Made by a program: the position numbers and the translations under genes
The notes under the pieces: generated by a model
What the model saw: the letters and a program-made list of their open reading frames with translations, nothing else
What the model was told of the DNA's origin: nothing
Databases searched by the model: none
Shown: in pieces, positions 1-8,130 of the stretch
How the letters are laid out: the number at the start of each line of letters is the position of its first letter
Position numbering within the stretch: the stretch's first letter is position 1
From: Bradyrhizobium sp. 170
GTDB lineage: Bacteria > Pseudomonadota > Alphaproteobacteria > Rhizobiales > Xanthobacteraceae
Direction of reading: 5' to 3'
NCBI RefSeq assembly: GCF_023101085.1
Contig: NZ_CP064703.1
Coordinates: 8,778,501 to 8,842,500, forward strand
DNA length: 64,000 nucleotides

Positions 1-2
1 GC

Positions 3-863
3 GAACGCGCCTTCGCCCGACTGCCAGATCTCTTGGGCATCACGCGCGGCCTATCGATCATCGACGGATTTCGCGCGGCAGTTGCGGGGCTGCGCGCGGA
101 AGCCGGCCTCGCGCACGAGGCCACCATCGTCGGCGCGTTTCCGGTCATCGCCGGCGCGCTGGTGCAGCGCGTGAAGGGGAACGACCCCGTCGCACCCGAT
201 CCAACTGCGAGCCATGCCGCCGACACGCTGTCGATGATGCTCGGCCGCAAGCCCGACGCGCGCGAGGCAGCGGCGCTGGATGCCTATTTCGTCACGGTGT
301 GCGACCACGGCATGAACGCATCGACATTTACGACGCGGGTAGTGGCCTCGACGCAGGCGGATTTGTTCGCAGCCGTCACCGCCGGCTATTGCGCGCTGAC
401 AGGGCCGCTGCATGGCGGCGCACCGGAGCCGGTTCTGGAAATGCTTGACGCGATCGGCTCTAGCGAGCGCATCAAGCCCTGGGTCGACAGTGCGCTGGCG
501 CGCGGCGAGCGGCTGATGGGATTCGGGCACCGCGTCTATCGCGTCCGCGATCCGCGCGCCGATGTGCTGAAGGGTGCGATCGAGCGGCTCGCCGGGGACG
601 GCGCCGACCTACCCTTCGCCGGCGAGGTCGAAGCCTATATCCGCAGCGCGTTGCGGATAAAGAATCCGGACCGCCCGCTCGACACCAATGTGGAGTTCTT
701 CACCGCGATCCTGCTCGACGCGCTGAAAATCCCGCGGCAGGCGTTTACGCCGATCTTCGCCGTGGCCCGCGCCGCCGGCTGGACCGCACACGCCCGCGAG
801 CAGCAGCGCGGCGGCAGATTAATCCGGCCGAGTTCGGCTTATATCGGGGCGATGCCTGCGTGA
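3..863 (+). CDS. Citrate synthase / methylcitrate synthase family protein, 5' end outside the window
   Basis: This is the C-terminal part of a citrate synthase fold enzyme, which condenses acetyl-CoA or propionyl-CoA with oxaloacetate. The frame is open to the left edge, so the TTG at 33 is probably internal and the true start lies outside the window. The substrate-binding and catalytic histidines are visible in GPLHGGAPEP (codons near 408-437) and GFGHRVYRVRDPRAD (near 519-563). The third catalytic position, usually an Asp in an NVDF-type motif, reads NVEFF here, so Glu replaces Asp. The protein ends at the usual C-terminal region of the family. Substrate (citrate, methylcitrate or other) cannot be decided from this fragment. 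The gene converges with the J-domain gene across a repeat-filled gap. Confidence 0.85.
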   Translation, partial: ERAFARLPDLLGITRGLSIIDGFRAAVAGLRAEAGLAHEATIVGAFPVIAGALVQRVKGNDPVAPDPTASHAADTLSMMLGRKPDAREAAALDAYFVTVCDHGMNASTFTTRVVASTQADLFAAVTAGYCALTGPLHGGAPEPVLEMLDAIGSSERIKPWVDSALARGERLMGFGHRVYRVRDPRADVLKGAIERLAGDGADLPFAGEVEAYIRSALRIKNPDRPLDTNVEFFTAILLDALKIPRQAFTPIFAVARAAGWTAHAREQQRGGRLIRPSSAYIGAMPA

Positions 864-871
864 CCAGCAAC

Positions 872-961
872 CGTAGCCCGGATGGAGCGAAGCGTAATCC
901 GGGACCGGTCGATCAGCGGATGAGAGAATCCCGGATTGCGCTGCGCTCCATCCGGGCTACG
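872..961. repeat. Palindromic intergenic repeat, family A copy 1
   Basis: The left arm begins cgtagcccggatgg and the right arm ends ccatccgggctacg; the inner parts (aatccggga and tcccggatt) also pair. The whole element is therefore a long imperfect palindrome. A second copy lies at 9574-9661. It sits just past the citrate synthase stop codon. Confidence 0.85.
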
Positions 962-965
962 AGCT

Positions 966-1082
966 GTCGTCCCTGCGAAAGCAGGGACCCATAACCACGG
1001 GCGGTAGTTGTTGCGCGAAAGCCGACGACTAGCCGAATAAAAATTGAGAAGCCGCGGCGTATGGGTCTTCGCAGGGACGACG
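966..1082. repeat. Bipartite palindromic repeat, family B copy 1
   Basis: Two outer arms, gtcgtccctgcg at the left and cgcagggacgacg at the right, pair with each other. The left arm also folds on itself as a gtccctgc/gcagggac hairpin, followed by cccataaccac. Related full copies lie at 25931, 32479, 53070 and 55698, and single-hairpin relatives at 41759 and 47855. This copy lies between two convergent genes. Confidence 0.8.
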
Positions 1083-1093
1083 CGAGACTGTGG

Positions 1094-1741
1094 CTATGCG
1101 CCGCGTACCACGGTCTTCAGATAATTATACGCCTTGATGATTTCGATCAGGCGGTCCTCGGTGGAGCGGTCGCCGCCGTTGGCGTCGGGATGGTGCTGCT
1201 TGACCAGCGCCTTGTACTTCGCCTTGACGTCCTCGAGGGTGGCTTCGGCGGTGAGGCCCATCACCTGCAGCGCCTTGCGCTCGGCGTTCATCACCTTGCG
1301 GGTTTCGGCCTTGGCCTCGGCGCCCGGTCCGGGGCGCCAACGGCCGCGGCCGTTGAGCTCGGAGAACATGCTGAAGGGATCTGAGGCGCCGTCAAAATCC
1401 TCGGCGGCCTGCTTGCCCTTCTTGCCGGCCGTGTTGGCGCCCATCTTCCAGGTCGGACGATGGCCGGTCAGCGCATCCTTCTGGTAGCGCGCGACGGCGT
1501 CGGCATTCATGCCCTGGAAGAAGTTGTAGTTCTGGTTGTATTCGCGGACGTGATTGAGACAGAAGTGAAAATACTCCCGCGAATTCTCCCGGCCCTTGGG
1601 CGCGCGGTGCGGGCCCTTGTTCTGGCAGCCCGCCCACTCGCACATGGCGGCTTCTTCGCGCGCCTGCGCCTGCTGCTTCGCGCTCAGCTTGTTCGGCTTG
1701 ATGCGAATGGAATCGAAGAATTTGGATGAATCAATTGCCAT
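1094..1741 (-). CDS. J-domain (DnaJ-like) co-chaperone
   Basis: This 215-residue protein has a C-terminal J domain (about residues 155-213) with the diagnostic HPD tripeptide at 184-186, which stimulates the ATPase of a DnaK-type Hsp70. It lacks the G/F and zinc-finger regions of true DnaJ. The N-terminal part instead has Cys34, Cys39, His59, Cys61 and His64 in a CEWAGC ... FHFCLNH arrangement that could bind a metal; that reading is inference. The protein looks cytosolic, with no signal peptide or membrane segment. It diverges from bolA with about 110 bases between the start codons. The specific client is unknown. Confidence 0.85.
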   Translation of the reverse strand: MAIDSSKFFDSIRIKPNKLSAKQQAQAREEAAMCEWAGCQNKGPHRAPKGRENSREYFHFCLNHVREYNQNYNFFQGMNADAVARYQKDALTGHRPTWKMGANTAGKKGKQAAEDFDGASDPFSMFSELNGRGRWRPGPGAEAKAETRKVMNAERKALQVMGLTAEATLEDVKAKYKALVKQHHPDANGGDRSTEDRLIEIIKAYNYLKTVVRGA

Positions 1742-1851
1742 GGCTGACTTTGACTACGCAATGCCCTAGGCTTCAAGTCTTGACATTGCGAATACCTCTG
1801 TTCGGATGCGTCATTGACGGAAAGCCGACAACAGAATTATCTGCCGCCATC

Positions 1852-2130
1852 ATGAGCACCAAAGACGCTATCATAAACAAGTTGCGTGAAGCTTTCTTGC
1901 CGGAAAGCCTCGACGTTACGGACGAATCTCATTTGCATGAGGGCCATGCGGGCCACCGGCCGGGCGGCGAGACGCATTTCAGGGTCTATATCGTATCTCC
2001 GGCCTTCGAAGGGAAGAGCCGGATCGAGCGCCATCGTATGGTAAATGCGACGCTTGAAGCGGAACTCAAGGGCTCCGTCCATGCGCTCGCCATCAAGGCG
2101 CAGGCGCCGGGAGAAACCGCCGGCCGGTAA
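1852..2130 (+). CDS. bolA: BolA family protein
   Basis: This is a 92-residue BolA-fold protein. The family partners with monothiol glutaredoxins in [2Fe-2S] handling and iron or stress signalling. The beta-strand/loop region HFRVYIVSPAFEG is followed by the conserved helix ERHRMVNATLEAEL, which carries the invariant C-terminal His, and by VHALAIKA. The frame is open upstream to 1726 and overlaps the divergent J-domain gene. The ATG at 1852 gives the normal family length and begins right at the conserved MSTKDAIINKL start. The His-rich loop HLHEGHAGH is the usual metal-cluster ligand region. Confidence 0.9.
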   Translation: MSTKDAIINKLREAFLPESLDVTDESHLHEGHAGHRPGGETHFRVYIVSPAFEGKSRIERHRMVNATLEAELKGSVHALAIKAQAPGETAGR

Positions 2131-2356
2131 TTTGGCAAACCTGCCGCAAGAATATGAGCATCCGCTGACGATGGATATTTCGGCACACCCGGCCGAACGG
2201 TTGGTCGCGGACGCCGCCAGCTTCCTGTGAAGATCGGCAGAGACGGTAGAACCGTTCTCGCAACTGTGAGACAATCGCCAACGCGGTGGATCAGGTTCCA
2301 TTCGGACGCGGGGTCGGGCTGACCCCGAGGCCATCGCAGGTCGATGGGGTCGTCCG

Positions 2357-2800
2357 ATGCGATATTGGACACGCTTCAGATGGGCCGCCGCCGTGGCGCT
2401 GGTGGTTGCGACCTCCCCGATCAGGGCGCGCGCGCTGGATATGCCGAGCCCCTTTGTCCAGGAAGTGCTGATCAAGAGCATTCTGGTGACCCTCAACGAC
2501 GCGGTCACATCGGATAATTTCACGGTACTCCACGCCAAGATTTCAAAGCCGTTCCGCGATCAGTTTCCGCCCGAGAAGCTGCGGGCCGTCTTTAAGGACC
2601 TGGTCGAGAAGCACGCCGTGTTTGACGCGATCGTCGCCAGTCCGGTCATTCCCGAGGAAGAAGCCAAAATCGACGAGAAGGGCGTGTTGCGCCTCAAGGG
2701 CCGTTTCGACACGAACCCTAAGAAGGTGAAGTACCAGCTCGGATTCATCCCCTCCGACGGCCAGTGGAAGCTCAGCGGCATCACCATCGATATCGAATAA
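2357..2800 (+). CDS. Predicted periplasmic protein of unknown function
   Basis: This 147-residue protein starts with a signal peptide: a basic n-region MRYWTRFR, a hydrophobic core AAAVALVVATS, and a likely cleavage after ARA near residue 26. The mature part has no motif I can assign. The C-terminal half (KVKYQLGFIPSDGQWKLSGI) resembles the beta-sheet face of small NTF2-like or DUF4864-type folds, but that is a weak impression. The gene stops 12 bases before the convergent corC-like stop codon. The 226 bases upstream (2131-2356) hold no gene I can support. Confidence 0.7.
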   Translation: MRYWTRFRWAAAVALVVATSPIRARALDMPSPFVQEVLIKSILVTLNDAVTSDNFTVLHAKISKPFRDQFPPEKLRAVFKDLVEKHAVFDAIVASPVIPEEEAKIDEKGVLRLKGRFDTNPKKVKYQLGFIPSDGQWKLSGITIDIE

Positions 2801-2812
2801 CGGTGTGGACGC

Positions 2813-4165
2813 TCAGAACGCCGTCCCCGCCCGCTTCGGCTTCGGATCCTCCGCCTCGGCTTCACGCGGCAGCGGCGTGATCTTGAGCGCCGTGATGCGG
2901 TTGCGCTCGCGGCGAAGCACGCGGAAACGGAAACCGTAGAAGGTAAAACTCTGGCCGCGCTCCGGGATCGAGCGCGCCTCGTGAATCACCAGCCCGGCAA
3001 CGGTGGTCGCCTCCTCGTCGGGCAGATGCCAGTTCATGGCGCGGTTGAGATCGCGGATCGGCACCGAGCCGTCGACCACCACCGAGCCGTCGGACTGGGC
3101 GCGGACGCCGGCCACCACCACGTCGTGCTCATCGGAAATGTCGCCGACGATTTCCTCCAGAACGTCTTCCAGCGTCACCATGCCTTCGACCTCGCCATAC
3201 TCGTCGACGACGAGCGCGAAGTGGGTCTTGCGGCGGCGGAACGCCTTCAACTGTTCGGACAAGGGCCGCATCTCCGGCACGAACCAGGGCGGCAGCATGA
3301 TCGCCGAAACGTTGATCCGCGAGGTGTCGTCTTCGGAAGCGCGGATCGCGCGCAGCAGATCCTTGGCGTGTAGCACGCCGATGATGTTTTCCGGCTTGTC
3401 GCGCCACAGCGGGATGCGGGTGTATTCGGTCGCCAGCACCTCGCGCACCAGCTCGTCCGGCGGCAGGTCGGCGTTGAGCATCACCATCGCGGTGCGATGA
3501 ACCATCACGTCGGACACGGCTAGGTCGCCAAAGCGGAAGACATTTTGAATGTATTCGGCCTCACCGCTTTCGATTCCGCCGTGCTCGGCCGATTCTTCCA
3601 CCAGCCCTTCGATCTCGGAGTCCGTGAGGATTTCATGTTGCGAGGATTCCTGCACGCCGAGCAGGCGCAGAATCCCGCGTGAGGCGCTGTTAAGCAGCCA
3701 GTTCAGCGGCCAGAACACCAGATAGGACAAATGAAGCGGATAGGCGATCCATTGCGAGACCGGCATCGGCTGGCGGATCGCGAGCGTCTTCGGCACCTGC
3801 TCGCCGATCACAATGTGCAATGACGAGAACACCAGGAACCCGGCCAGAAACGATACGAAGTGCAGGGTGCGTTCCGACATGCCGAGCGGCATAAGCACCG
3901 GTTCGAGCAGCGCCGAAACCGTGGGTTCGCCGACCCAGCCGAGCCCGAGCGAGGCCATGGTGATGCCGAGCTGGCAGCAGGCGAGATAGGCCTCGATGTT
4001 GCCCATCATGCTGTGCAGCAGGCGCGCGCCGAACCGGTCCTGCTCGACCATCGCCCGGATGCGAAAGCCACGGCTCTTGACCAGCGCAAACTCGGCGGCC
4101 ACGTAGAATGCGTTCGCCGCGAGCAGCAGGATCGCGAGCAGCAGATTGAACGCGGTCGAACTCAT
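2813..4165 (-). CDS. CNNM/CorC-type transporter-associated protein (DUF21, CBS pair, CorC_HlyC)
   Basis: This 450-residue inner membrane protein of the hemolysin C / CorC / CNNM family is implicated in Mg2+ and metal-ion homeostasis. A DUF21 membrane domain with about four hydrophobic segments covers roughly residues 1-190. A tandem CBS pair (about 205-330) follows, and a CorC_HlyC domain (about 345-425) includes VVDEYGEVEGMVTLEDVLEE. The frame is open 48 codons further upstream with arginine-rich, unlikely sequence. The ATG at 4165 begins directly at the first membrane segment and is preferred. It follows aroB in the same direction with a 67-base gap, so it may be the last gene of the aroK-aroB transcription unit. 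Confidence 0.85.
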   Translation of the reverse strand: MSSTAFNLLLAILLLAANAFYVAAEFALVKSRGFRIRAMVEQDRFGARLLHSMMGNIEAYLACCQLGITMASLGLGWVGEPTVSALLEPVLMPLGMSERTLHFVSFLAGFLVFSSLHIVIGEQVPKTLAIRQPMPVSQWIAYPLHLSYLVFWPLNWLLNSASRGILRLLGVQESSQHEILTDSEIEGLVEESAEHGGIESGEAEYIQNVFRFGDLAVSDVMVHRTAMVMLNADLPPDELVREVLATEYTRIPLWRDKPENIIGVLHAKDLLRAIRASEDDTSRINVSAIMLPPWFVPEMRPLSEQLKAFRRRKTHFALVVDEYGEVEGMVTLEDVLEEIVGDISDEHDVVVAGVRAQSDGSVVVDGSVPIRDLNRAMNWHLPDEEATTVAGLVIHEARSIPERGQSFTFYGFRFRVLRRERNRITALKITPLPREAEAEDPKPKRAGTAF

Positions 4166-4232
4166 GTATGCCTCGTGACGGCCCCGCCCCCGCGCGACGC
4201 CTGCGCCAAGCTGCCTCTCGACAATCCCGTTC

Positions 4233-5375
4233 TCATCCCGACAACTTCTGTTGCAGGAAATCGCGCACCAGCGCCGGCTCGACGTCGTTTGCGACCACCG
4301 CGCGGCCAATCGCCTGCAGCAGGATGAAGGTCAGCTTGCCGCGCTTGACCTTCTTGTCCTGTGCCATCAGCGCCATCAGGGCGTCGGCATCCGCAAGCCC
4401 CTCCTGGGTGAAGCCCGCGATGTCCTGCAAATGGGTCGGCAGGCCGACGGTAGCAAGATGGCGCTGGACGCGAGCAGCATCGGCCCCGGAGATCATGCCG
4501 AGTTGCGCGGAAAATTCTGCCGCCAGCACCATGCCGATGGAGACGCCTTCACCGTGGAACAGGCGATCGGAAAAGCCGGTCGCGGCTTCCAGCGCATGGC
4601 CGAAAGTGTGGCCGAGATTGAGCAGCGCGCGCTCACCGTTCTCGCGCTCGTCGCGGGAGACGATCGCGGCTTTGGCGCGGCAGGAGGTCGCAATCGCGTG
4701 CTCGCGCGCTGCACCGCCGGAGAAGATGTCGGTATAGTTGGCCTCGAGCCAGGTGAAAAAGGCTTCGTCGCCGAGCACGCCATATTTTGCGACCTCGGCG
4801 TAGCCGGCGCGGAACTGGCGCGGCGACAGCGTGTCGAGCACCGAGGTATCGGCGATCACAAGCACCGGCTGATGAAACGCGCCGAGCAGGTTCTTGCCCT
4901 GCGGCGAGTTGATGCCGGTCTTGCCACCGACCGAAGAGTCCACCTGCGCCAGGAGCGAGGTCGGCACCTGCACGAAATCGACGCCACGGCGCAGGATCGC
5001 CGCCGCGAAGCCGGCGAGATCGCCGACCACGCCGCCGCCGAGCGCGATCACCAGATCGTTGCGTTCGATCCTGGCGGCGATCAGCGCCTCAGAGACCTTT
5101 TCGAGACCGGCATAGGTCTTCGACACTTCGCCTTCCTCGACGATGACGCGCGAGGTCGGGATGCCTGCTTCGGAAAGCGAACGCTCGGTTTGCTCCAGCC
5201 AGTGCTTTGCCACGGTGCGGTCAGTGACGATGGCGGTCCGCACACCGGGGCGCAACGCGGCGACGCGCGCGCCGAGCGAGGCCAGCACGCCGCGGCCGAT
5301 CACGATGTCATAGGCGCGGTCGCCGAGGGCGACGTCGACCGTGATATCGGCGGAATGTTTCAGTGGCGCAGTCAT
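4233..5375 (-). CDS. aroB: 3-dehydroquinate synthase
   Basis: This is the second enzyme of the shikimate pathway. It converts DAHP to 3-dehydroquinate using NAD+ and a divalent metal. The 380-residue length fits the family. Diagnostic stretches are the NAD-binding GGGVVGDLAGF, the active-site block PTSLLAQVDSSVGGKTGIN, and the metal-ligand regions GYAEVAKYG, LNLGHTFGHALE and FHGEGVSIGM. Its ATG overlaps the aroK stop codon by four bases (ATGA), so the two are translationally coupled. This aroK-aroB order is standard in proteobacteria. Confidence 0.97.
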   Translation of the reverse strand: MTAPLKHSADITVDVALGDRAYDIVIGRGVLASLGARVAALRPGVRTAIVTDRTVAKHWLEQTERSLSEAGIPTSRVIVEEGEVSKTYAGLEKVSEALIAARIERNDLVIALGGGVVGDLAGFAAAILRRGVDFVQVPTSLLAQVDSSVGGKTGINSPQGKNLLGAFHQPVLVIADTSVLDTLSPRQFRAGYAEVAKYGVLGDEAFFTWLEANYTDIFSGGAAREHAIATSCRAKAAIVSRDERENGERALLNLGHTFGHALEAATGFSDRLFHGEGVSIGMVLAAEFSAQLGMISGADAARVQRHLATVGLPTHLQDIAGFTQEGLADADALMALMAQDKKVKRGKLTFILLQAIGRAVVANDVEPALVRDFLQQKLSG

Positions 5376-6007
5376 GGCTTAACGCTCATCCCGTCGGTTG
5401 TTGGCTGGGCAGAAGGGCTGCCTGCGCACAGCCGGGCGCGCAGGGCATCGATACATTCGTCGACGACGCGGTCATGCGGCACGTCGCGCGAACCTATCGT
5501 CAGGTCGGCGGTCTGGTAGACCGGCTCGCGCGCTTCCAGCAGACGGCTGACGGTCGCCGTCGGATCCTCGGTCTGCAGCAACGGCCGGTCGGCGCGGCGC
5601 TTGACGCGCTTCATGATGATTTCGACATCCGCCTTGAGCCAGATCGAGACCGCCTTGTCGCGGATGCGGTTGCGGGTCTCCTCACGCATGAAGGCGCCGC
5701 CGCCGGTGGCGATCACGGCCGGGCCGCCATCGAGCAGCCGCGCGATCACCCGCGCCTCGCCGTCCCGGAAATGCGGCTCGCCATGGGTTTCGAAAATGTC
5801 CGGGATCGACATCCCGGCCGCCGCCTCGATCTCGATATCGGCGTCGAGAAACGGCAGCCGCAGCCGGGCCGCCAGCCGCCGGCCGATGGTGGACTTGCCG
5901 GCGCCCATCATGCCGACCAGCACGACCGAACGCCTTCCCAGCGCCGACGTGATGTCGGCGTCCTGGGTGGGGCTCGTTTGTGCCGGTGCGGCGGTCTCGG
6001 ACATCAA
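5372..6007 (-). CDS. aroK: Shikimate kinase
   Basis: This P-loop kinase phosphorylates shikimate at the 3-position. The Walker A sequence GMMGAGKSTIG is followed by the shikimate-binding DADIEIE and the GGGAF motif of the family (ATGGGAFMREETR). The LID arginines lie in the RRADRPLL region. At 211 residues it has an N-terminal extension of about 25 residues before the core, which is common in rhizobia. ATG codons at 6007 and 6004 are both possible starts. It is the promoter-proximal gene of the aroK-aroB unit and diverges from a small membrane protein gene at 6148. Confidence 0.97.
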   Translation of the reverse strand: MMSETAAPAQTSPTQDADITSALGRRSVVLVGMMGAGKSTIGRRLAARLRLPFLDADIEIEAAAGMSIPDIFETHGEPHFRDGEARVIARLLDGGPAVIATGGGAFMREETRNRIRDKAVSIWLKADVEIIMKRVKRRADRPLLQTEDPTATVSRLLEAREPVYQTADLTIGSRDVPHDRVVDECIDALRARLCAGSPSAQPTTDGMSVKP

Positions 6008-6147
6008 AAACTCGGTCGTTTTGCGGGACTTGCTTCACGCTGCGACACCTATACTACCCCCATTGACGCCCCCGCCAGAGACTCTTGCCACGGGGATGGG
6101 AACATGTTGGATGATTTCATTAGTTAATTCGCCGCCCTGAGCCCCCT

Positions 6148-6294
6148 ATGCCCAGTTTGTTCCGCTTTCTGACGGTCGTCGGCATCATCGCCGGGGTGAT
6201 CTATGGCGTGATTTTTTCGCTGGCGAACTTCGTCACGCCGAAGCCCAGGGAAATGACGGTCACCATTCCCGCAGACAAGTTCCTCAAGAGGTAA
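6148..6294 (+). CDS. Small single-pass membrane protein, unknown function
   Basis: This 48-codon frame begins MPSLFRFLTVVGIIAGVIYG and continues hydrophobic to about residue 28. A charged tail, TPKPREMTVTIPADKFLKR, follows. One transmembrane helix is clear, with the N terminus probably basic and cytoplasmic. No catalytic motif is visible. The reading is supported by the coherent hydrophobic helix and by its position directly divergent from aroK. I infer it once preceded xerD, because the next three genes look inserted. Confidence 0.65.
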   Translation: MPSLFRFLTVVGIIAGVIYGVIFSLANFVTPKPREMTVTIPADKFLKR

Positions 6295-6315
6295 GCCTTG
6301 GAGCGACCCGCGGGG

Positions 6316-6912
6316 TCAGCTTCTCGGCATATTCCGACTTAGCGCTGTACGTAGCAGGCGCATGAAAAGTCGGGTGCCCTCATCCAGGCTCTGGCCAACT
6401 TCTTTCGCGTCTTTAATGCCCTCTATTGCCGCGACGATCATGCCGGCCACATCGGCAGGCTTGGCCTCGAGGACCTGCATGGATATGGCGCCGTTTGCTT
6501 CTGCATCGGACAGAGCTTGGGCGAGCAGAGCCACCAGCTTGGCCCGTGCCCCAAGGGTAATGTCCCTGGCCAACGTCATGTTGACGTCGAACAGCTCTGC
6601 CGCGTCGGCGCTACCTGCGAACGGCGCAACCAGTTCTCGCTGGAAAGCCGCGAGCGCCGACTCGATCCGGCTGAAAACGTCGCCTTCGGCAGCGAGCGCC
6701 GCCTCGACGTTGTGCATAGTCCGAGCATGCGCACGCGCAGACCCTGCCCGGAACAGCTCCTCCTTGCTGCTGAAGCTTAGATAGAGCGCCGCGCGCGACA
6801 TGCGCGCTGCGCGCGCGATATCGGCCATGGATGTCTTGCGAAAACCGTGACGAACAAAAACCGGTAGCGCTGCGTCAAGAATTGCCTCGGATTTCTGGTC
6901 GTTCTGATCCAT
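6316..6912 (-). CDS. TetR/AcrR family transcriptional regulator
   Basis: This 198-residue protein has an N-terminal TetR helix-turn-helix (about residues 8-55). The recognisable core is AALPVFVRHGFRKTSMADIA followed by SRAALYLSFSSKEELF. The C-terminal ligand-binding region is diverged, as usual. It is transcribed divergently from the reductase gene at 7024. An inverted repeat lies in the 111-base gap. The usual reading is that it represses itself and the reductase/NTF2 pair until a small ligand binds. The ligand is unknown. Confidence 0.88.
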   Translation of the reverse strand: MDQNDQKSEAILDAALPVFVRHGFRKTSMADIARAARMSRAALYLSFSSKEELFRAGSARAHARTMHNVEAALAAEGDVFSRIESALAAFQRELVAPFAGSADAAELFDVNMTLARDITLGARAKLVALLAQALSDAEANGAISMQVLEAKPADVAGMIVAAIEGIKDAKEVGQSLDEGTRLFMRLLRTALSRNMPRS

Positions 6913-6954
6913 CTAAGCATTCTGACACTTTTCGTCCAATTCGTCAAAAACAAC

Positions 6955-6979
6955 TAGACAGTAATTGTCCAAGTGTCTA
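6955..6979. promoter_or_regulatory. Candidate operator for the TetR-family regulator
   Basis: The hexamer tagaca (6955-6960) and its exact complement tgtcta (6974-6979) flank 13 bases in the TetR/reductase divergent gap. An inner imperfect palindrome gacagtaattgtc is nested inside. Position and symmetry fit a TetR dimer site overlapping both promoters. No binding evidence is available. Confidence 0.45.
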
Positions 6980-7023
6980 ATGCAGGCACGGTCAAGCACT
7001 TCCGCCGGCCGAGGAGTTGATAA

Positions 7024-8061
7024 ATGCCTTCCAAATTGAACGACCCCGCGCCCGCCACTGTTCTCGTCACGGGTATCAGCGGATTCCTCGGCGGACACAT
7101 CGCCAAGCAATTGCTGGCAGCCGGCTATCGCGTTCGAGGCAGTGTGCGCAGCATTGGCGTTAGCGACAGGATCAGGCGCCAGCTTTGTCCCGATACGGCG
7201 ACCGAAGCGGTTAGCTTTGTCGAGGCGGATCTTTGCTCCGATGCTGGATGGGATGTCGCGCTCAGGGGATGCCGCTACGTAATTCACTCGGCCTCGCCTT
7301 TTCCAGCGACCCTGCCAAAGGACGCGAACGTAATGATCCGAACCGCGCGGGAAGGGACGCTACGTGTGCTGCGGGCGGCCCACGAAGCCGGCGTAGCGCG
7401 CGTGGTGCTAACATCGTCGATCGCAGCCACCAATCATGGCAACGGGCAGGCCCCCTTCACCGAGAACGACTGGACGGATCCGGCCAGCGCCCGGGCGACG
7501 CCCTACTACCGGTCGAAAACGCTCGCCGAGCAGGCAGCTTGGACCCTTGCGAGGGAAACCGGACTTGATCTTGCTGTCATCAATCCCGCCACCATCTTTG
7601 GGCCGCTGCTCGGCCCGGAACACGGCACGTCGGTTGGGCTGATCAGGCAAATGATGAGCGGCCAGCTCCGGCGTGTTCCGCGTTTCGGCTTTTCGGTTGT
7701 CGATGTGCGAGACGCAGCCGACGCCCATGTCCGGGCAATGACCCACCCGGACGCGTCCGGCCAGCGCTTCATCGTCGGCGGGCGGTTTTTCTGGTTGAGA
7801 GAATTGGCCGCGGTGCTGGCAAAGTCGTTTCCGGCGCACGCTGCGCATTTGCCATCAGGCGAAGTGCCCGACTGGATGGTGAGGGCGATGGCCCCCTTCA
7901 GCGCGCGTTCGCGCATGATCGTTCACGAGCTCAACCGCGACCTCAGCGTAAGCGCCGCCAAGGCGCAGCGGGTACTGAACTGGAAGGCGCGGCCCGACGA
8001 GGATTGCATCCGCGCCACTGCGCACAGCCTGATCGACCACGGTCTCATCGCAGTAGCCTAG
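7024..8061 (+). CDS. NAD(P)-dependent epimerase/dehydratase family reductase (dihydroflavonol-4-reductase-like)
   Basis: This 345-residue extended SDR protein begins with a Rossmann fold (VLVTGISGFLGGHIAKQLL, glycine-rich loop near residues 17-25). The active-site YxxxK appears as YYRSKTLAEQ. The sequence style (RGSVRSIG, VDVRDAADAHVRAM) is that of dihydroflavonol reductase or aldehyde/ketoreductase-like SDRs. The substrate is therefore likely a carbonyl compound, but it cannot be named. It diverges from the TetR gene and is followed 69 bases later by an NTF2-like gene in the same direction. The trio looks like a small detoxification or secondary-metabolism cassette. Confidence 0.85.
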   Translation: MPSKLNDPAPATVLVTGISGFLGGHIAKQLLAAGYRVRGSVRSIGVSDRIRRQLCPDTATEAVSFVEADLCSDAGWDVALRGCRYVIHSASPFPATLPKDANVMIRTAREGTLRVLRAAHEAGVARVVLTSSIAATNHGNGQAPFTENDWTDPASARATPYYRSKTLAEQAAWTLARETGLDLAVINPATIFGPLLGPEHGTSVGLIRQMMSGQLRRVPRFGFSVVDVRDAADAHVRAMTHPDASGQRFIVGGRFFWLRELAAVLAKSFPAHAAHLPSGEVPDWMVRAMAPFSARSRMIVHELNRDLSVSAAKAQRVLNWKARPDEDCIRATAHSLIDHGLIAVA

Positions 8062-8130
8062 ATCGGGGGCTGCCGCCCCATCCCGTCACGATAGCCCTTT
8101 CACGAATCACACGATCAAGGAGCACACGTA

